From: Alcanivorax quisquiliarum
GTDB taxonomy: Bacteria; Pseudomonadota; Gammaproteobacteria; Pseudomonadales; Alcanivoracaceae
Assembly: GCF_023051175.1 (NCBI RefSeq)
Contig: NZ_JALKII010000001.1
Coordinates: 434,001-498,000, forward strand
Direction of reading: 5' to 3'
DNA length: 64,000 nt
Numbering within the stretch: the stretch's first letter is position 1; every line of letters starts with the position of its first letter. Shown piece after piece: positions 1 to 9,487 of this stretch. Position numbers and translations under genes: made by a program. The notes under the pieces are model-generated. The model was not told where the DNA came from. It saw only the letters and a list, made by a program, of their open reading frames with translations, and did no database searches.

Positions 1-1
1 T

Positions 2-79
2 AGCCCAGCCGCTACACCTGAACAAGACGCCAATATTGACTACCAAGTCAGCAGTTTGCCTTCTTCACCGCCGCACTGA
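2..79 (+). CDS. 3' end of an unidentified gene (partial)
   Basis: An open frame enters from the left edge and stops at TGA 77-79, giving 25 codons rich in Ser and Pro and ending ...SLPSSPPH. It converges on the miaE-like gene, whose stop is 20 bases further on. The fragment is too short to identify. It could also be chance reading, because only the tail is visible. Confidence 0.35.
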   Translation, partial: SPAATPEQDANIDYQVSSLPSSPPH

Positions 80-99
80 GCACTCACTGCAGGGCTGGG

Positions 100-717
100 T
101 CAGGCGGTTGCCGGCACCCCCGAATGGAAACGAAACTCGCTGTCGGCGGCTGTGATCAACTGCGCTTCGATATCGGCAAACTCTGCCACACGCGGCTGGA
201 TGTCCGCCTCGGCATAGAGCTGCGCCAGCCTTAAATAGTCTTCGAAATGCCGGGATTCGCTTTTCAGCAGAAAACGATAGTAGCGCCCCAGCTCTTCATC
301 CACATGCGGCGCCAGTGCTGCAAAGCGCTCGCAGGAACGGGCCTCGATAAAGGCGCCGATGATCAACACATCCACCAGCCGCTCCGGCTCGCTGCTGCGC
401 ATATGGCTGCGCAAGCTGCTGGCGTAGCGCGACGGCGAGAGATGGATATAAGGCAGCCCACGCTTGCGCAGCAACCCCAGCACCTGCTCGAAATGCAGCA
501 ACTCTTCACGGGCCAGCTGACTAAGCGCATCCAGCAATTCGGGCCGATCGACGTAGCGGAACATCAAATTCAATGCGGTGGAGGCCGCTTTTTTCTCGCA
601 ATGGGCGTGATCCACCAGCAACAGATGCTCGTGTGATAACGCCCAACCGATCCAGGCGTCCGGAGTCGGGCAGGCAAGGAACGCCTGAACAGCACTGATA
701 TCCTGCATCGCAGCCAC
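100..717 (-). CDS. miaE: tRNA-(ms[2]io[6]A)-hydroxylase MiaE
   Basis: Predicted non-haem di-iron monooxygenase that hydroxylates the isopentenyl group of ms2i6A at position 37 of tRNAs reading UNN codons. The 205-residue protein is of normal family length and mostly helical. Two ExxH iron-ligand motifs are visible, EELLH near residue 71 and ESRH near residue 154, and additional acidic ligands (HEHLL and IEARS regions) lie between and before them, as in ferritin-like four-helix bundles. The substrate is made by MiaA and MiaB, which are not in this window. The gene is monocistronic here, divergent from the lpxL-like gene with about 127 bases between the two starts. Confidence 0.9.
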   Translation of the reverse strand: MAAMQDISAVQAFLACPTPDAWIGWALSHEHLLLVDHAHCEKKAASTALNLMFRYVDRPELLDALSQLAREELLHFEQVLGLLRKRGLPYIHLSPSRYASSLRSHMRSSEPERLVDVLIIGAFIEARSCERFAALAPHVDEELGRYYRFLLKSESRHFEDYLRLAQLYAEADIQPRVAEFADIEAQLITAADSEFRFHSGVPATA

Positions 718-844
718 TCTTTGCTATGTCCGAAAGGCGGGGAGTATATAACAGCGCGCCTCGGGGCGGCGGGCTGCGCTGACTTCGGCACCGGTTTGAG
801 GCCATAATGCCCGCCCCTCACCCGCGGCAGGCACGATTCTCGAT

Positions 845-1759
845 ATGGGTAGAAGAAGCTCCCCCCGCAGCCAGGCCATCAAGGGCCGCCTTGCCACGCT
901 CGTTCTGCGCTTCATGAGCGGGCTGCCGCTGCCCCTGAACCGGGCGCTCGGCAGCCTGATCGGCACATTGCTCTGGTGGCTGCCCTCGGAGGCTCGCGCC
1001 ATCAGCCAGGCCAATATTGCCTACTGTTTCCCTGAGCTGCCTGCCGCAGAGCAGCGGCGGCTGGTGCGTCTTTCGCTGCGTGAAACCGGCAAGGGCAGCA
1101 CCGAGCTGGGGCTGGTCTGGCACCGCCCTGCTCTGGCGCTTGATCTGGTCAAGGGCGTGGAGGGCGAAGATGCCCTGCGGCAGACGCTCGCGGAGGGCCG
1201 CCCCGTGCTGCTGCTGGTGCCACATCTCGGCTGCTGGGAGGTGCTGAACTTCTGGCTGAGCGAACATTACCCGTTGCACGCCATGTACAACCCTTCCGGC
1301 CTGCCGGCCGTAGACCGGCTGGTACGCGGTAGCCGCGAGCACTTCGGCACTGTCATGTATCCGGCCACGCCACGCGGGGTCGTCAGCCTGGTGCGTGCAT
1401 TGAAGAAATCCGCTGTGCTCACCGCCATCCTGCCCGATCAGGTGCCAGACCGGCGCAGCGGCCGCTTTGTGCCGTTCTTCGGCCGGCCGGCTTACACCGC
1501 AACACTGAGCGCCCGGCTGATTCAGCAGACCGGGGCCCGCGTGTTCGTGGCCAGCGCAAGGCGGCTGCCGGGCAGCGAAGGCTACCGGATCGTGCTGCGA
1601 GAGCCGGAGCCGGCGCTTTATGACGCCGATCTGGATAAGGCGCTGCCGGCGCTCAACCGCAGCATCGAAACGCTGATCATGGAAATGCCGGAACAGTATT
1701 TGTGGAGCTACAAACGCTTTCGCCGCCGCCCGGAAGGCGCCGCCAGACTGTATCGGTGA
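845..1759 (+). CDS. lpxL: Lipid A biosynthesis late acyltransferase (LpxL/HtrB family)
   Basis: Inner-membrane acyltransferase that adds a secondary acyl chain (lauroyl or similar) to Kdo2-lipid IVA in the Raetz pathway. The 304-residue protein has the family HX4E active-site signature (HLGCWE, about residue 125) followed by a basic membrane-proximal region and the conserved FFGRPAYT segment near residue 214. A hydrophobic patch around residues 25-55 probably anchors it in the membrane. LpxL, LpxM and LpxP paralogues cannot be separated by eye, so the symbol marks the family. It sits just upstream of acnB on the same strand, but a promoter-like sequence lies between them. Other lipid A genes (lpxK, kdsB, msbA) lie 9 kb away on the other strand. 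Confidence 0.85.
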   Translation: MGRRSSPRSQAIKGRLATLVLRFMSGLPLPLNRALGSLIGTLLWWLPSEARAISQANIAYCFPELPAAEQRRLVRLSLRETGKGSTELGLVWHRPALALDLVKGVEGEDALRQTLAEGRPVLLLVPHLGCWEVLNFWLSEHYPLHAMYNPSGLPAVDRLVRGSREHFGTVMYPATPRGVVSLVRALKKSAVLTAILPDQVPDRRSGRFVPFFGRPAYTATLSARLIQQTGARVFVASARRLPGSEGYRIVLREPEPALYDADLDKALPALNRSIETLIMEMPEQYLWSYKRFRRRPEGAARLYR

Positions 1760-1774
1760 GTTCGCACCTGCCCC

Positions 1775-1803
1775 TTTCGGAAAGCCTCGCAAAAGAGTAT
1801 AAT
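1775..1803 (+). promoter_or_regulatory. Candidate sigma-70 promoter for acnB
   Basis: A perfect -10 hexamer TATAAT lies at 1798-1803. A weak -35 (TTTCGG, 1775-1780) sits 17 bases upstream. The element is 84 bases before the acnB GTG start. The -10 is convincing, the -35 is poor, so an activator may help. Confidence 0.45.
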
Positions 1804-1887
1804 CCGCGCGCCGTAACAACCCCGAAACACACCCCAGGCGCTTGATTTCCAAAAGAAATCGGGCAGTCACGATACGAGGGATGCGCA

Positions 1888-4494
1888 GTGCTTGAAGCCT
1901 ATCGCAAACATGTGGAAGAACGCGCCGCCGAAGGCGTACCGCCGAAGCCACTGAATGAACAGCAAGTCGCCGAGCTGGTGGAACTGCTGAAAAACCCGCC
2001 CCAGGGCGAAGAAGAATTCCTGCTGGATCTGTTCAGCAACCGCGTACCGCCCGGCGTCGACCAGGCCGCGTACGTCAAGGCGGCGTTCCTTGCCGCAATC
2101 ACCAAGGGCGAAGCCGAATCTCCCCTGATCAACCGTGAGCTGGCCACCAAGCTGCTGGGCACGATGCAGGGTGGCTACAACGTCGAGCCGCTGGTTCACC
2201 TGCTGGATGACGAAGCAGTTGCCGCCATCGCAGCCGAGGCGCTGAAACACACGCTGCTGGTGTTCGATGCGTTCCACGATGTGGAAGAAAAAGCCAAGGC
2301 CGGCAACACCTACGCCAAGGCTGTGCTGGATTCCTGGGCTGCTGGCGAGTGGTTCACCAGCAAGCCGGAAGTGCCGGAAAAGCTGACCGTCACCGTGTTC
2401 AAGGTGACCGGCGAAACCAACACCGATGATCTGTCGCCGGCACAGGATGCCTGGAGCCGCCCGGATATTCCGCTGCACGCGAATGCCATGCTGAAGAACG
2501 AGCGCGATGGCATCAATCCGGACAAGCCTGGTGAAATCGGGCCGATCAAACAGATCGACGCTCTGAAAGCCAAAGGCCACACGGTCGCCTATGTGGGCGA
2601 TGTGGTCGGCACCGGCTCCAGCCGTAAATCAGCCACCAACTCGGTGCTCTGGTTTACCGGCGACGACATTCCCTACGTGCCCAACAAGCGCCAGGGTGGC
2701 ATCTGCATTGGCAGCAAGATCGCTCCGATCTTCTTCAACACCATGGAAGACTCCGGTGCCCTGCCCTTTGAAACAGACGTTGCCAACCTGAACATGGGCG
2801 ATGTCATCGACATCTACCCGTACGAAGGCAAGATTACCCGCCACGGCACTGACGAGGTGCTGAGCACATTCGAGCTGAAGTCTCAGGTACTGCTGGACGA
2901 AGTGCGCGCAGGCGGCCGGATCAACCTGATCATCGGCCGTGGCCTGACCACCAAGGCGCGTGAGTCGCTCGGTCTGCCGGAATCCGATCTGTTCCGCAAG
3001 CCGCAACAGCCGGCTGACACCGGCAAGGGCTACACGCTGGCGCAGAAGATGGTCGGCAAGGCATGCGGCCTGCCGGGCGTTCGCCCCGGCATGTATTGCG
3101 AGCCGAAGATGACCACCGTGGGCTCTCAGGACACCACCGGCCCGATGACCCGCGACGAGCTGAAAGACCTCGCCTGCCTGGGCTTTTCTGCCGATCTGGT
3201 CATGCAGTCGTTCTGCCACACTGCCGCCTACCCCAAGCCGGTGGATGTGGAAACCCACCACACCCTGCCTGACTTCATCATGAACCGTGGCGGCGTCTCC
3301 TTGCGCCCCGGCGACGGCATCATCCACAGCTGGCTGAACCGCATGTTGCTGCCGGATACTGTCGGTACCGGCGGTGATTCTCACACCCGCTTCCCGCTGG
3401 GCATTTCCTTCCCCGCCGGTTCTGGCCTGGTGGCCTTTGCTGCCGCCACGGGCGTGATGCCGCTGGACGTGCCGGAATCTGTGCTGGTGCGCTTCAAAGG
3501 CAAGATGCAGCCGGGTATCACCCTGCGCGATCTGGTACACGCAATTCCCTATTATGCGATCCAGAAAGGGCTGCTCACTGTCGAGAAGCAAGGCAAGAAG
3601 AACGTCTTCAACGGCCGCATCCTGGAAATCGAGGGCCTTGAGCACCTCACCGTGGAACAGGCGTTCGAGCTGTCTGATGCTTCCGCCGAGCGCTCTGCCG
3701 CAGGCTGCACTATCACCCTTTCGGAAGAAAGCGTGGCGGAATATCTGAAGTCGAACATCACGCTGCTGAAGTGGATGATTGCCAATGGCTACGGCGATGC
3801 ACGAACCATCGAGCGTCGCATCACCAAGATGGAAGAGTGGCTGGCCAATCCGTCGCTGATGCGCGCTGACGCCGATGCCGAATATGCCGAAGTGATCGAG
3901 ATCGATCTGGCTGAAATCAGCGAGCCGATCCTGTGCTGCCCGAACGACCCGGACGATGCCAAGAAATTGTCTGAAGTCGCTGGCGACAAGATCGACGAAG
4001 TGTTCATCGGTTCCTGCATGACCAACATCGGCCACTTCCGCGCAGCCGGCAAGCTGCTGGAAAATGTGCCCGGTGGCTCGTTGAGCACACGTCTGTGGCT
4101 GGCACCGCCGACCAAGATGGATCAGCAGCAGCTTTCCAACGAAGGCTACTACAACATCTATGGCCGGGCCGGTGCGCGCACCGAAATGCCGGGCTGCTCG
4201 CTGTGCATGGGCAACCAGGCGCGCGTTGCGCCCAACACCACGGTGGTTTCCACCTCCACACGGAACTTCCCCAACCGCCTCGGACAGGGCGCCAACGTTT
4301 ACCTGGCCTCTGCCGAGCTGGCCGCAGTCGCCGCCGTAATGGGCAAACTGCCGACCGTGGGCGAGTACATGGAATACGCAGCAAGCATCGATTCAATGGC
4401 GGCGGATATTTACCGCTACCTGAATTTCGATCAGATTGCGGATTACCAGACCGTGGCCGACAGCGTCAAGATTCCGGTGGCACAAGCCCTCTGA
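1888..4494 (+). CDS. acnB: Bifunctional aconitate hydratase 2 / 2-methylisocitrate dehydratase
   Basis: TCA-cycle enzyme that interconverts citrate and isocitrate; AcnB also hydrates 2-methylaconitate in many bacteria. The 868 residues match the usual AcnB length (about 865). The N-terminal HEAT-like domain and swivel domain come first, which is the AcnB order. The three [4Fe-4S] cysteine regions are visible: SFCHTAAYP near residue 440, GSCMTNIGH near 710 and [10 protein letters not shown] near 770. The start is GTG at 1888, chosen because the product then begins [13 protein letters not shown] as expected and GAGG lies 8 bases upstream. A consensus -10 precedes it and a strong hairpin terminator follows, so it is probably a single-gene transcript. 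Confidence 0.97.
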   Translation: MLEAYRKHVEERAAEGVPPKPLNEQQVAELVELLKNPPQGEEEFLLDLFSNRVPPGVDQAAYVKAAFLAAITKGEAESPLINRELATKLLGTMQGGYNVEPLVHLLDDEAVAAIAAEALKHTLLVFDAFHDVEEKAKAGNTYAKAVLDSWAAGEWFTSKPEVPEKLTVTVFKVTGETNTDDLSPAQDAWSRPDIPLHANAMLKNERDGINPDKPGEIGPIKQIDALKAKGHTVAYVGDVVGTGSSRKSATNSVLWFTGDDIPYVPNKRQGGICIGSKIAPIFFNTMEDSGALPFETDVANLNMGDVIDIYPYEGKITRHGTDEVLSTFELKSQVLLDEVRAGGRINLIIGRGLTTKARESLGLPESDLFRKPQQPADTGKGYTLAQKMVGKACGLPGVRPGMYCEPKMTTVGSQDTTGPMTRDELKDLACLGFSADLVMQSFCHTAAYPKPVDVETHHTLPDFIMNRGGVSLRPGDGIIHSWLNRMLLPDTVGTGGDSHTRFPLGISFPAGSGLVAFAAATGVMPLDVPESVLVRFKGKMQPGITLRDLVHAIPYYAIQKGLLTVEKQGKKNVFNGRILEIEGLEHLTVEQAFELSDASAERSAAGCTITLSEESVAEYLKSNITLLKWMIANGYGDARTIERRITKMEEWLANPSLMRADADAEYAEVIEIDLAEISEPILCCPNDPDDAKKLSEVAGDKIDEVFIGSCMTNIGHFRAAGKLLENVPGGSLSTRLWLAPPTKMDQQQLSNEGYYNIYGRAGARTEMPGCSLCMGNQARVAPNTTVVSTSTRNFPNRLGQGANVYLASAELAAVAAVMGKLPTVGEYMEYAASIDSMAADIYRYLNFDQIADYQTVADSVKIPVAQAL

Positions 4495-4510
4495 GTCTGC
4501 GCAGCTCCAA

Positions 4511-4540
4511 CAAAAAACCCGGCAATCGCCGGGTTTTTTG
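4511..4540. terminator. Bidirectional intrinsic terminator between acnB and the aminotransferase gene
   Basis: An AAAAAACCCGGC / GCCGGGTTTTTT hairpin (4512-4539) with the 4-base loop AATC has an A tract on one side and a T tract on the other. It can therefore end transcription from both converging genes. It starts 17 bases after the acnB stop. Confidence 0.9.
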
Positions 4541-4557
4541 TTTGCTGATGCGGCGCC

Positions 4558-5697
4558 TCATTCGATCTCGGCCAATGCCCGCTCAAGCCCCTGTTCAAGC
4601 TGCGCCACAGTGCGCTCGATGTTGCCCAATTTATCCAGCCCGAAAAGCCCCACACGGAAGGTTTTAAAACTCGGCGGTTCGTCGCATTGCAGCGGCACAC
4701 CCGCTGCGGTTTGCAGCCCCTGCTCCGCAAACCGGCTGCTGTTGTGAATCCCTGCATCGCGGGTGTAGCTGACCACCACGCCCGGCGCCTCGAAACCGGG
4801 CGCAGCCACACTGGCAATACCACGCGCTGCCAGCATGTCACGCACACGGCGCCCCAGCTCGAACTGTGCTTCACGGGCACGCTCGAAGCCGAACGCTTCG
4901 GTATCGCGCATGGCATCTCGCAGGCATTTCAGCGCATCGGTGGGCAGCGTGGCATGGTACGCATGGCCACCGTTTTCGTACGCCTGCATGATGTGTAGCC
5001 ACTTGCGCAAATCGCACGCAAAACTTGTGCTTTGCGTGTCATCAATACGAGCGAGCGCACGTTCGCTCAACATCACCAGGCCGCAAGACGGCGAGGCGCT
5101 CCAGCCTTTTTGTGGTGCACTGATCAGAACATCCACGCCCACCGCTTTCATATCCAGCCAGACAGTGCCGGCGGCGATAGCATCCAGCACCAACATGCCG
5201 CCGTAGGCGTGAACCGCTTCGGCCATCTGGCGCAAATAGCCATCCGGCAGCAAGATGCCGGAGGCTGTTTCCACCTGCGGCGCAAACACCAGATCCGGTT
5301 GCTCCGCCTGAATTGCGGCGACCACTTCCGCTATCGGCGGGGGCGCGTACGGTGCGTTTTCCTCGCTGCTGATACGCCGTGCCTTGAGCACGATTTCTTC
5401 TGCGGGAATTGCGCCGGCTTCAAATATCTGGCTCCAGCGAAAACTGAACCAGCCGTTGCGAATCACCAGACATTTGCGGCCCGTTGCAAATTGTCGCGCC
5501 ACCGCCTCCATGGCGAAGGTGCCGCCGCCCGGCACCAGCGCGACGCCATCGGCATTATAAACTTGCCTCAGTGTTGCCGAGATATCACGCATCACTTGCT
5601 GAAACAGTTTCGACATATGGTTCAGCGCACGGTCGGTGAAGACCACGGAATATTCCAGCAGCCCGTCGGGGTCTACCTCTGGCAACAGCTTTGACAC
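4558..5697 (-). CDS. Class V aminotransferase (alanine-glyoxylate / serine-pyruvate type)
   Basis: PLP-dependent fold-type I aminotransferase of the alanine-glyoxylate, serine-pyruvate and 2-aminoethylphosphonate-pyruvate group. Visible features are the glycine-rich VPGGGTFAME segment near residue 70, VLDAIAAG with the PLP-binding Asp, and SAPQKGWSASP holding the Schiff-base lysine. The open frame continues upstream to 5811, but GTG at 5697 is the better start: it has GGAG 7 bases upstream and removes a 38-residue stretch with no family character, leaving 379 residues. The gene stands alone, convergent with acnB across the shared terminator and divergent from the YchJ-like gene. Substrate specificity cannot be read from sequence alone. 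Confidence 0.8.
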   Translation of the reverse strand: MSKLLPEVDPDGLLEYSVVFTDRALNHMSKLFQQVMRDISATLRQVYNADGVALVPGGGTFAMEAVARQFATGRKCLVIRNGWFSFRWSQIFEAGAIPAEEIVLKARRISSEENAPYAPPPIAEVVAAIQAEQPDLVFAPQVETASGILLPDGYLRQMAEAVHAYGGMLVLDAIAAGTVWLDMKAVGVDVLISAPQKGWSASPSCGLVMLSERALARIDDTQSTSFACDLRKWLHIMQAYENGGHAYHATLPTDALKCLRDAMRDTEAFGFERAREAQFELGRRVRDMLAARGIASVAAPGFEAPGVVVSYTRDAGIHNSSRFAEQGLQTAAGVPLQCDEPPSFKTFRVGLFGLDKLGNIERTVAQLEQGLERALAEIE

Positions 5698-5863
5698 GTC
5701 ATGCTCCGCATCCAGTCCTCGATACCCTGTTATAGAGCATTCATGCGGCGCGGGAAACTGTGTTTTTTTGCTTTTCAGAGCTGCCAGAATGACACCACAG
5801 GTGTTTGCCATCAGGTTGATGTCAGCTTGCTTTTCAATCCTGGAACAGCGCTACAATGCAGCC

Positions 5864-6367
5864 ATGAAGACTTATTCCAACTCTTGCTCGAACTCTTGCT
5901 CGGACGCTCGCCCGGAATCCCCTTGCCCCTGTGGCTCAGCATCTCTTTATGGTGATTGCTGCCAGCCATTGCATCGGGGCGCGCCCGCACCCTCGCCCGA
6001 AGCATTGATGCGCTCCCGCTATAGCGCCTTCGCCATGGGCAACGTCGATTATCTGCTACAAAGCTGGCATCCCCTGACACGCCCGGCCTCGCTGACACTT
6101 GACGCCGACGTGCGCTGGCGCCATCTGGCGATCGAAGCAGCCCCGCAGGCCGCTAGCGATAGCAGTAGCGGAACGGTGCGTTTCCGGGCCGTCAGCCAGC
6201 AAGGCGACGAGTGGCACCAGCTTGCCGAATTGTCCCGATTCATAAAACAGGATGGCCACTGGCGCTATCATGATGGAGACGCCGTCTGGACGCGGCTGCA
6301 CCCTGGCCGTAATGATCGCTGCCCCTGTGGCAGCGGGCGCAAGCTCAAGCAATGCTGCCTGACCTGA
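5864..6367 (+). CDS. YchJ-like SEC-C motif protein (UPF0225 family)
   Basis: A 167-residue protein with two zinc-binding SEC-C cysteine clusters, CPCGSASLYGDCC near the N-terminus (about residues 21-33) and CPCGSGRKLKQCC at the C-terminal end. Between them is an NTF2-like domain with the family segment LMRSRYSAFAMGNVDYLL. The biochemical role of the family is not established. The frame is open further upstream, but ATG 5864 gives the expected N-terminus. The next gene, an isochorismatase-like hydrolase, begins 13 bases after its stop, so the two are probably co-transcribed. Confidence 0.85.
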   Translation: MKTYSNSCSNSCSDARPESPCPCGSASLYGDCCQPLHRGAPAPSPEALMRSRYSAFAMGNVDYLLQSWHPLTRPASLTLDADVRWRHLAIEAAPQAASDSSSGTVRFRAVSQQGDEWHQLAELSRFIKQDGHWRYHDGDAVWTRLHPGRNDRCPCGSGRKLKQCCLT

Positions 6368-6380
6368 TGAGGGAGCCGAG

Positions 6381-6917
6381 ATGCTGTTGAATGCCGAAAC
6401 CTCGACATTGGTGCTGGTGGATTATCAGCCCCGGCTGCTGCCCGCGTTGTCCGGTGCCGAGCGCGCCGTGTCGCAAGCTGTTCGCCTCGCACAGCTGGCG
6501 CAGTTGGCTGACGTGCCGATACTCGCCACGGAGCATTACCCTGCCAAGCTTGGCGAAACCACGCCGCCGTTACGCCCGCTTTGCCAGCAGATCGTGACGA
6601 AGCAGTCTTTTGATGCCTGTGCCGATGGCCTGCTCGAAGCACTGCCGGGGCAACGGGATGATATCGTCATTGCCGGCTGCGAGACGCATGTGTGCATGTT
6701 GCAAACCGCGATGGGGGTATTGGCAGGCGGCTACCGGGCCTGGATCGTTACCGACGCTTGCGCCAGCCGACGGCCCGAAGACCACGCGCTGGCACTCGGC
6801 CGCCTGAAAGCCGCAGGGGCTACTCTGATCAGCGCCGAAATGGCCGGCTTCGAGTGGCTCCGGCACGGCGACCATCCGGCGTTTCGCGAGGCGCTGGCGC
6901 TGATCCGCCCGCTGTAG
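6381..6917 (+). CDS. Isochorismatase-family cysteine hydrolase
   Basis: A 178-residue alpha/beta hydrolase of the isochorismatase-like superfamily, nearest in look to YcaC-type proteins. The catalytic Asp is in LVLVDYQPRLL near residue 14, and the nucleophilic Cys is in the family segment AGCETHVCM near residue 102, followed by TAMGVLAGGY and TDACASR. The physiological substrate is unknown for this subgroup (amides and related compounds are typical), so no pathway is claimed. A GAGGGAG ribosome-binding site precedes the ATG. It follows the YchJ-like gene closely and is followed by the DMT transporter 71 bases later. Confidence 0.85.
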   Translation: MLLNAETSTLVLVDYQPRLLPALSGAERAVSQAVRLAQLAQLADVPILATEHYPAKLGETTPPLRPLCQQIVTKQSFDACADGLLEALPGQRDDIVIAGCETHVCMLQTAMGVLAGGYRAWIVTDACASRRPEDHALALGRLKAAGATLISAEMAGFEWLRHGDHPAFREALALIRPL

Positions 6918-6988
6918 CCTGGGTGCCGTTGTGCTACCCTGCACGCGCCACAGAACCATTCGTCTGTGTATCCACGCCGAGGCCACAG

Positions 6989-7927
6989 GTGCCGCTTTCC
7001 AACGCCGCCAAATCTGATCTGTCATTAGTGCTGGTAACCGTGCTGGCCGCCGCAGGCTGGGTGTTTTCCCGCGAGGCGATCCTGTTGATGCCGCCGCTGC
7101 TGTTCATGTGCCTGCGCTTTCTGCTGGCTGGCATGTTGCTGGCGCTGATCGGCCTGCGTCAATTGCGCCGCATGTCTGCCGATCAGATCATTCGCAGCCT
7201 CCGCGTCGGGCTGGTGTTCGGCCTGGGCATGAGCTGCTGGGTCATGGGGCTGCATTTCGGCAAGCATCTGGGCGAAGGCGCCTTCCTCGCCAGCCTGGCC
7301 GTGGTGATGGTGCCGGTGATTGCGCGGCTGATCTTCAAGGAGATTCCGCCGCCGACGACCTGGCTGGCGTTACCGGTGGCAATCGGCGGGCTGGCTATGC
7401 TGGCGCTGGACAGCGGGCGCTTTCGGCCGGAAGCCGGGCAGCTGTTTTTTCTGTCGTCGGCGCTGATTTTCGCTTTGTATTTCACCCTCAATACGCGTGC
7501 GGCCAACCCGCAGACCGTGGCCACGGCCGAGGGCCTGTCCCAGCGTGAGAAAATCCCGGTGCTCGGCCTGACCTCGCTGGCGCTTATCACGGTCGGCTTG
7601 CTGACGGGTGCGCTGTCACTGCTCACCGAACCCTGGCGCCCTACCCTGACCACCTTCCAGCCTGATCTGATCGGCTGGCTGCTAGCCAGTGCGCTGATTG
7701 CCACGGCAGCGCGTTTTTTTGTGCAAACCTATGCGCAAAGCCTGTCCAATCACAGCCACGGCGTGGTGATCCTGGTGCTGGAGCCCATATGGGTAGCGCT
7801 GTTCGGCGCCTTCTGGTTCGGGGAAACGATGAGCGCCGCGCAACTGAGCGGCTGTGCGCTTATTTTTCTCGCACTATTGATCAATCGCTGGGGGGCGTTG
7901 AGCCGTATCCTCAAGCATTGGTTATGA
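6989..7927 (+). CDS. DMT-superfamily transporter with two EamA domains
   Basis: A 312-residue inner-membrane protein with about ten hydrophobic segments arranged as two EamA repeats, the usual architecture of drug/metabolite exporters. The track frame runs further upstream, but that part overlaps the isochorismatase gene in another frame. GTG at 6989 starts the protein just before the first membrane segment (LSLVLVTVLAAAGWVFSREA), which fits the family. No ATG lies in a suitable place. The cargo cannot be predicted. The 3' end overlaps the convergent murB gene by 17 bases. Confidence 0.8.
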   Translation: MPLSNAAKSDLSLVLVTVLAAAGWVFSREAILLMPPLLFMCLRFLLAGMLLALIGLRQLRRMSADQIIRSLRVGLVFGLGMSCWVMGLHFGKHLGEGAFLASLAVVMVPVIARLIFKEIPPPTTWLALPVAIGGLAMLALDSGRFRPEAGQLFFLSSALIFALYFTLNTRAANPQTVATAEGLSQREKIPVLGLTSLALITVGLLTGALSLLTEPWRPTLTTFQPDLIGWLLASALIATAARFFVQTYAQSLSNHSHGVVILVLEPIWVALFGAFWFGETMSAAQLSGCALIFLALLINRWGALSRILKHWL

Positions 7928-9005
7928 TATCTCCGCCCGGAGCACCGGGCGGGCCAGCCGGGCTGGAGCGCCTGGCCTGAAGAGCCTGGCCAGGAGAACC
8001 CAGCGTGACGGGCTCCTGCTCAAGCTGTACCTGAAACATCGTCTGCACACTCTCGCGCACTGCCTCTGCGAACGCCAGCACCGTGGCGCCGCTCGCCCCG
8101 CCATGATTGACCAGCACCAGCGCCTGCCGCTCGTGCATGCCCAGCGGGCCATGGCGGCGGCCTTTCCAGCCTGCCTGTTCAATCAGCCAGCCGGCAGCGA
8201 GTTTCACCCTGCCATCCGCCTGCGGATACCCGACGATGGCCGGAAAGCGCTCGCGCAAAGCCGCCCAGTGCGCGGCCTCGACAACCGGATTCTTGAAGAA
8301 ACTGCCCGCATTGGGTAGCGCGGCGGGATCAGGCAGTTTTTCACGCCGCAGCTGGCAGATGACCTGCCGCAGCCCGGCCGCATTGCGGCCGCTTTCCGGT
8401 AGCGCCGCAAATCGCTCCGACAGATCGGCATAACCAAGCTGCAACACTGGCGCCCGGTTCAGCCGCAGCTGCAAGCGTGTGATCAGCCATTGCCCCGGCT
8501 CGGCGCTCTTGAAACGGCTTTCGCGGTAGCCGAAATCGCACTGCTCGGCGGTGAAGTGGTGAATCTGGCCATTCTGCAGGGACACTGCTTCCAGCCCGGC
8601 CAGGTGATGGCATAGCTCGACGCCGTAGGCACCGATGTTTTGCACCGGCGCGGCACCGGCGCTGCCGGGGATCAATGACAGATTTTCCAGCCCTTGCCAG
8701 CCGGCCTCGATGGATCGCGCCACGACGCTATCCCATTCTTCACCCGCCTGCACTTCCAGCAACCCGCCGGGCAGCTCTCGCAGCCCACGCATCATCGGCC
8801 TGATCACCAGCCCGCTGATATCCCCTGCCAGCACCAGATTGCTGCCGCCGCCGAGCACCGTGCGCGGCACACCACGCCAGCGGGGTTCCCGCAGTAACGC
8901 CACCAGCGCCTCCGTGGAAGCGGGCTCAGCGTACCACTGCGCCCTTGCCGGCAGGCGCAGGGTATTCAGATTGTCCAGAGGATAGTCGGCGCGGACGTCC
9001 ATCAA
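7911..9005 (-). CDS. murB: UDP-N-acetylenolpyruvoylglucosamine reductase
   Basis: FAD enzyme that reduces UDP-GlcNAc-enolpyruvate to UDP-MurNAc in peptidoglycan synthesis. The FAD-binding segment VLGGGSNLVLAG is near residue 52, the proton-donating Ser lies in NAGSFFKNPV near residue 225, and the conserved SLIPGSAGAAPVQNIGAYG is near residue 107. It is 364 residues, longer than the usual 340 or so. The extra part is a C-terminal Pro/Gly/Ala tail of about 30 residues that ends inside the convergent DMT gene and is encoded over a small GC hairpin (7934-7951). The start overlaps the stop of the phosphatase gene by 4 bases, indicating translational coupling. Confidence 0.95.
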   Translation of the reverse strand: MMDVRADYPLDNLNTLRLPARAQWYAEPASTEALVALLREPRWRGVPRTVLGGGSNLVLAGDISGLVIRPMMRGLRELPGGLLEVQAGEEWDSVVARSIEAGWQGLENLSLIPGSAGAAPVQNIGAYGVELCHHLAGLEAVSLQNGQIHHFTAEQCDFGYRESRFKSAEPGQWLITRLQLRLNRAPVLQLGYADLSERFAALPESGRNAAGLRQVICQLRREKLPDPAALPNAGSFFKNPVVEAAHWAALRERFPAIVGYPQADGRVKLAAGWLIEQAGWKGRRHGPLGMHERQALVLVNHGGASGATVLAFAEAVRESVQTMFQVQLEQEPVTLGSPGQALQARRSSPAGPPGAPGGDIITNA

Positions 9006-9487
9006 GCCTGCAACCGGTGGGTATCACGCAGGTGCGCCAACAGGCCGTCGCTGGCTGCCTCGACCAGATCAAGCACATGGCCGAACCCGTCGCTCTCGCC
9101 GTAGTAGGGATCAGGCACTTCGGCGGCCACGTCACCGGGGTGAAAGGCAAGGAACAGCCCCAGATGGCCATCGAAGCCCTTTGGCTGCATGGCTTGCAGA
9201 TCACTCAGGTTGGCCTGATCCATGGCAAGGATGTAATCGAACCGCTCGAAATCGGCGGCACTGACCTGGCGCGCGCGCAGCGTCGAAAGATCATAGCCGC
9301 GCTCAAGTGCGGCCACTTGCGAACGGGGGTCGGGCGCCTTGCCGATATGCCAGTCGCCCGTGCCGGCGCTGTCGATGTGCAGCCCGTCCGCCAGGCCGCT
9401 CGCCTGCACCCGCTGGCGCAGCACCGCCTCGGCGGTGGGGGAGCGGCAGATATTGCCCAGGCAAACAAACAACACTGAAATAGTCAC
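9002..9487 (-). CDS. Low-molecular-weight protein tyrosine phosphatase
   Basis: A 161-residue phosphatase. The signature loop C-x5-R-S (CLGNICRSP, about residues 8-16) carries the nucleophilic Cys, and the general-acid Asp is in PDPYYGES near residue 124. The start is GTG at 9487, within an ATGA-like overlap (GTGA) with the kdsB stop and with GGAGAAGG just upstream. This removes an upstream frame of 74 residues that lies inside kdsB. Related enzymes (Wzb, PtpA) dephosphorylate tyrosine kinases in exopolysaccharide export, but no such kinase is in the window, so the substrate is open. Confidence 0.9.
   Translation of the reverse strand: MTISVLFVCLGNICRSPTAEAVLRQRVQASGLADGLHIDSAGTGDWHIGKAPDPRSQVAALERGYDLSTLRARQVSAADFERFDYILAMDQANLSDLQAMQPKGFDGHLGLFLAFHPGDVAAEVPDPYYGESDGFGHVLDLVEAASDGLLAHLRDTHRLQA

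Noticed and set aside
818-1951. 377-codon minus-strand open frame
   Set aside because: It is antisense to lpxL and the start of acnB, with no family signal and no ribosome-binding site; it is a by-product of GC-rich codon bias.
2629-4035. 468-codon minus-strand open frame
   Set aside because: Fully antisense to acnB, whose product is unambiguous. No recognisable motifs.
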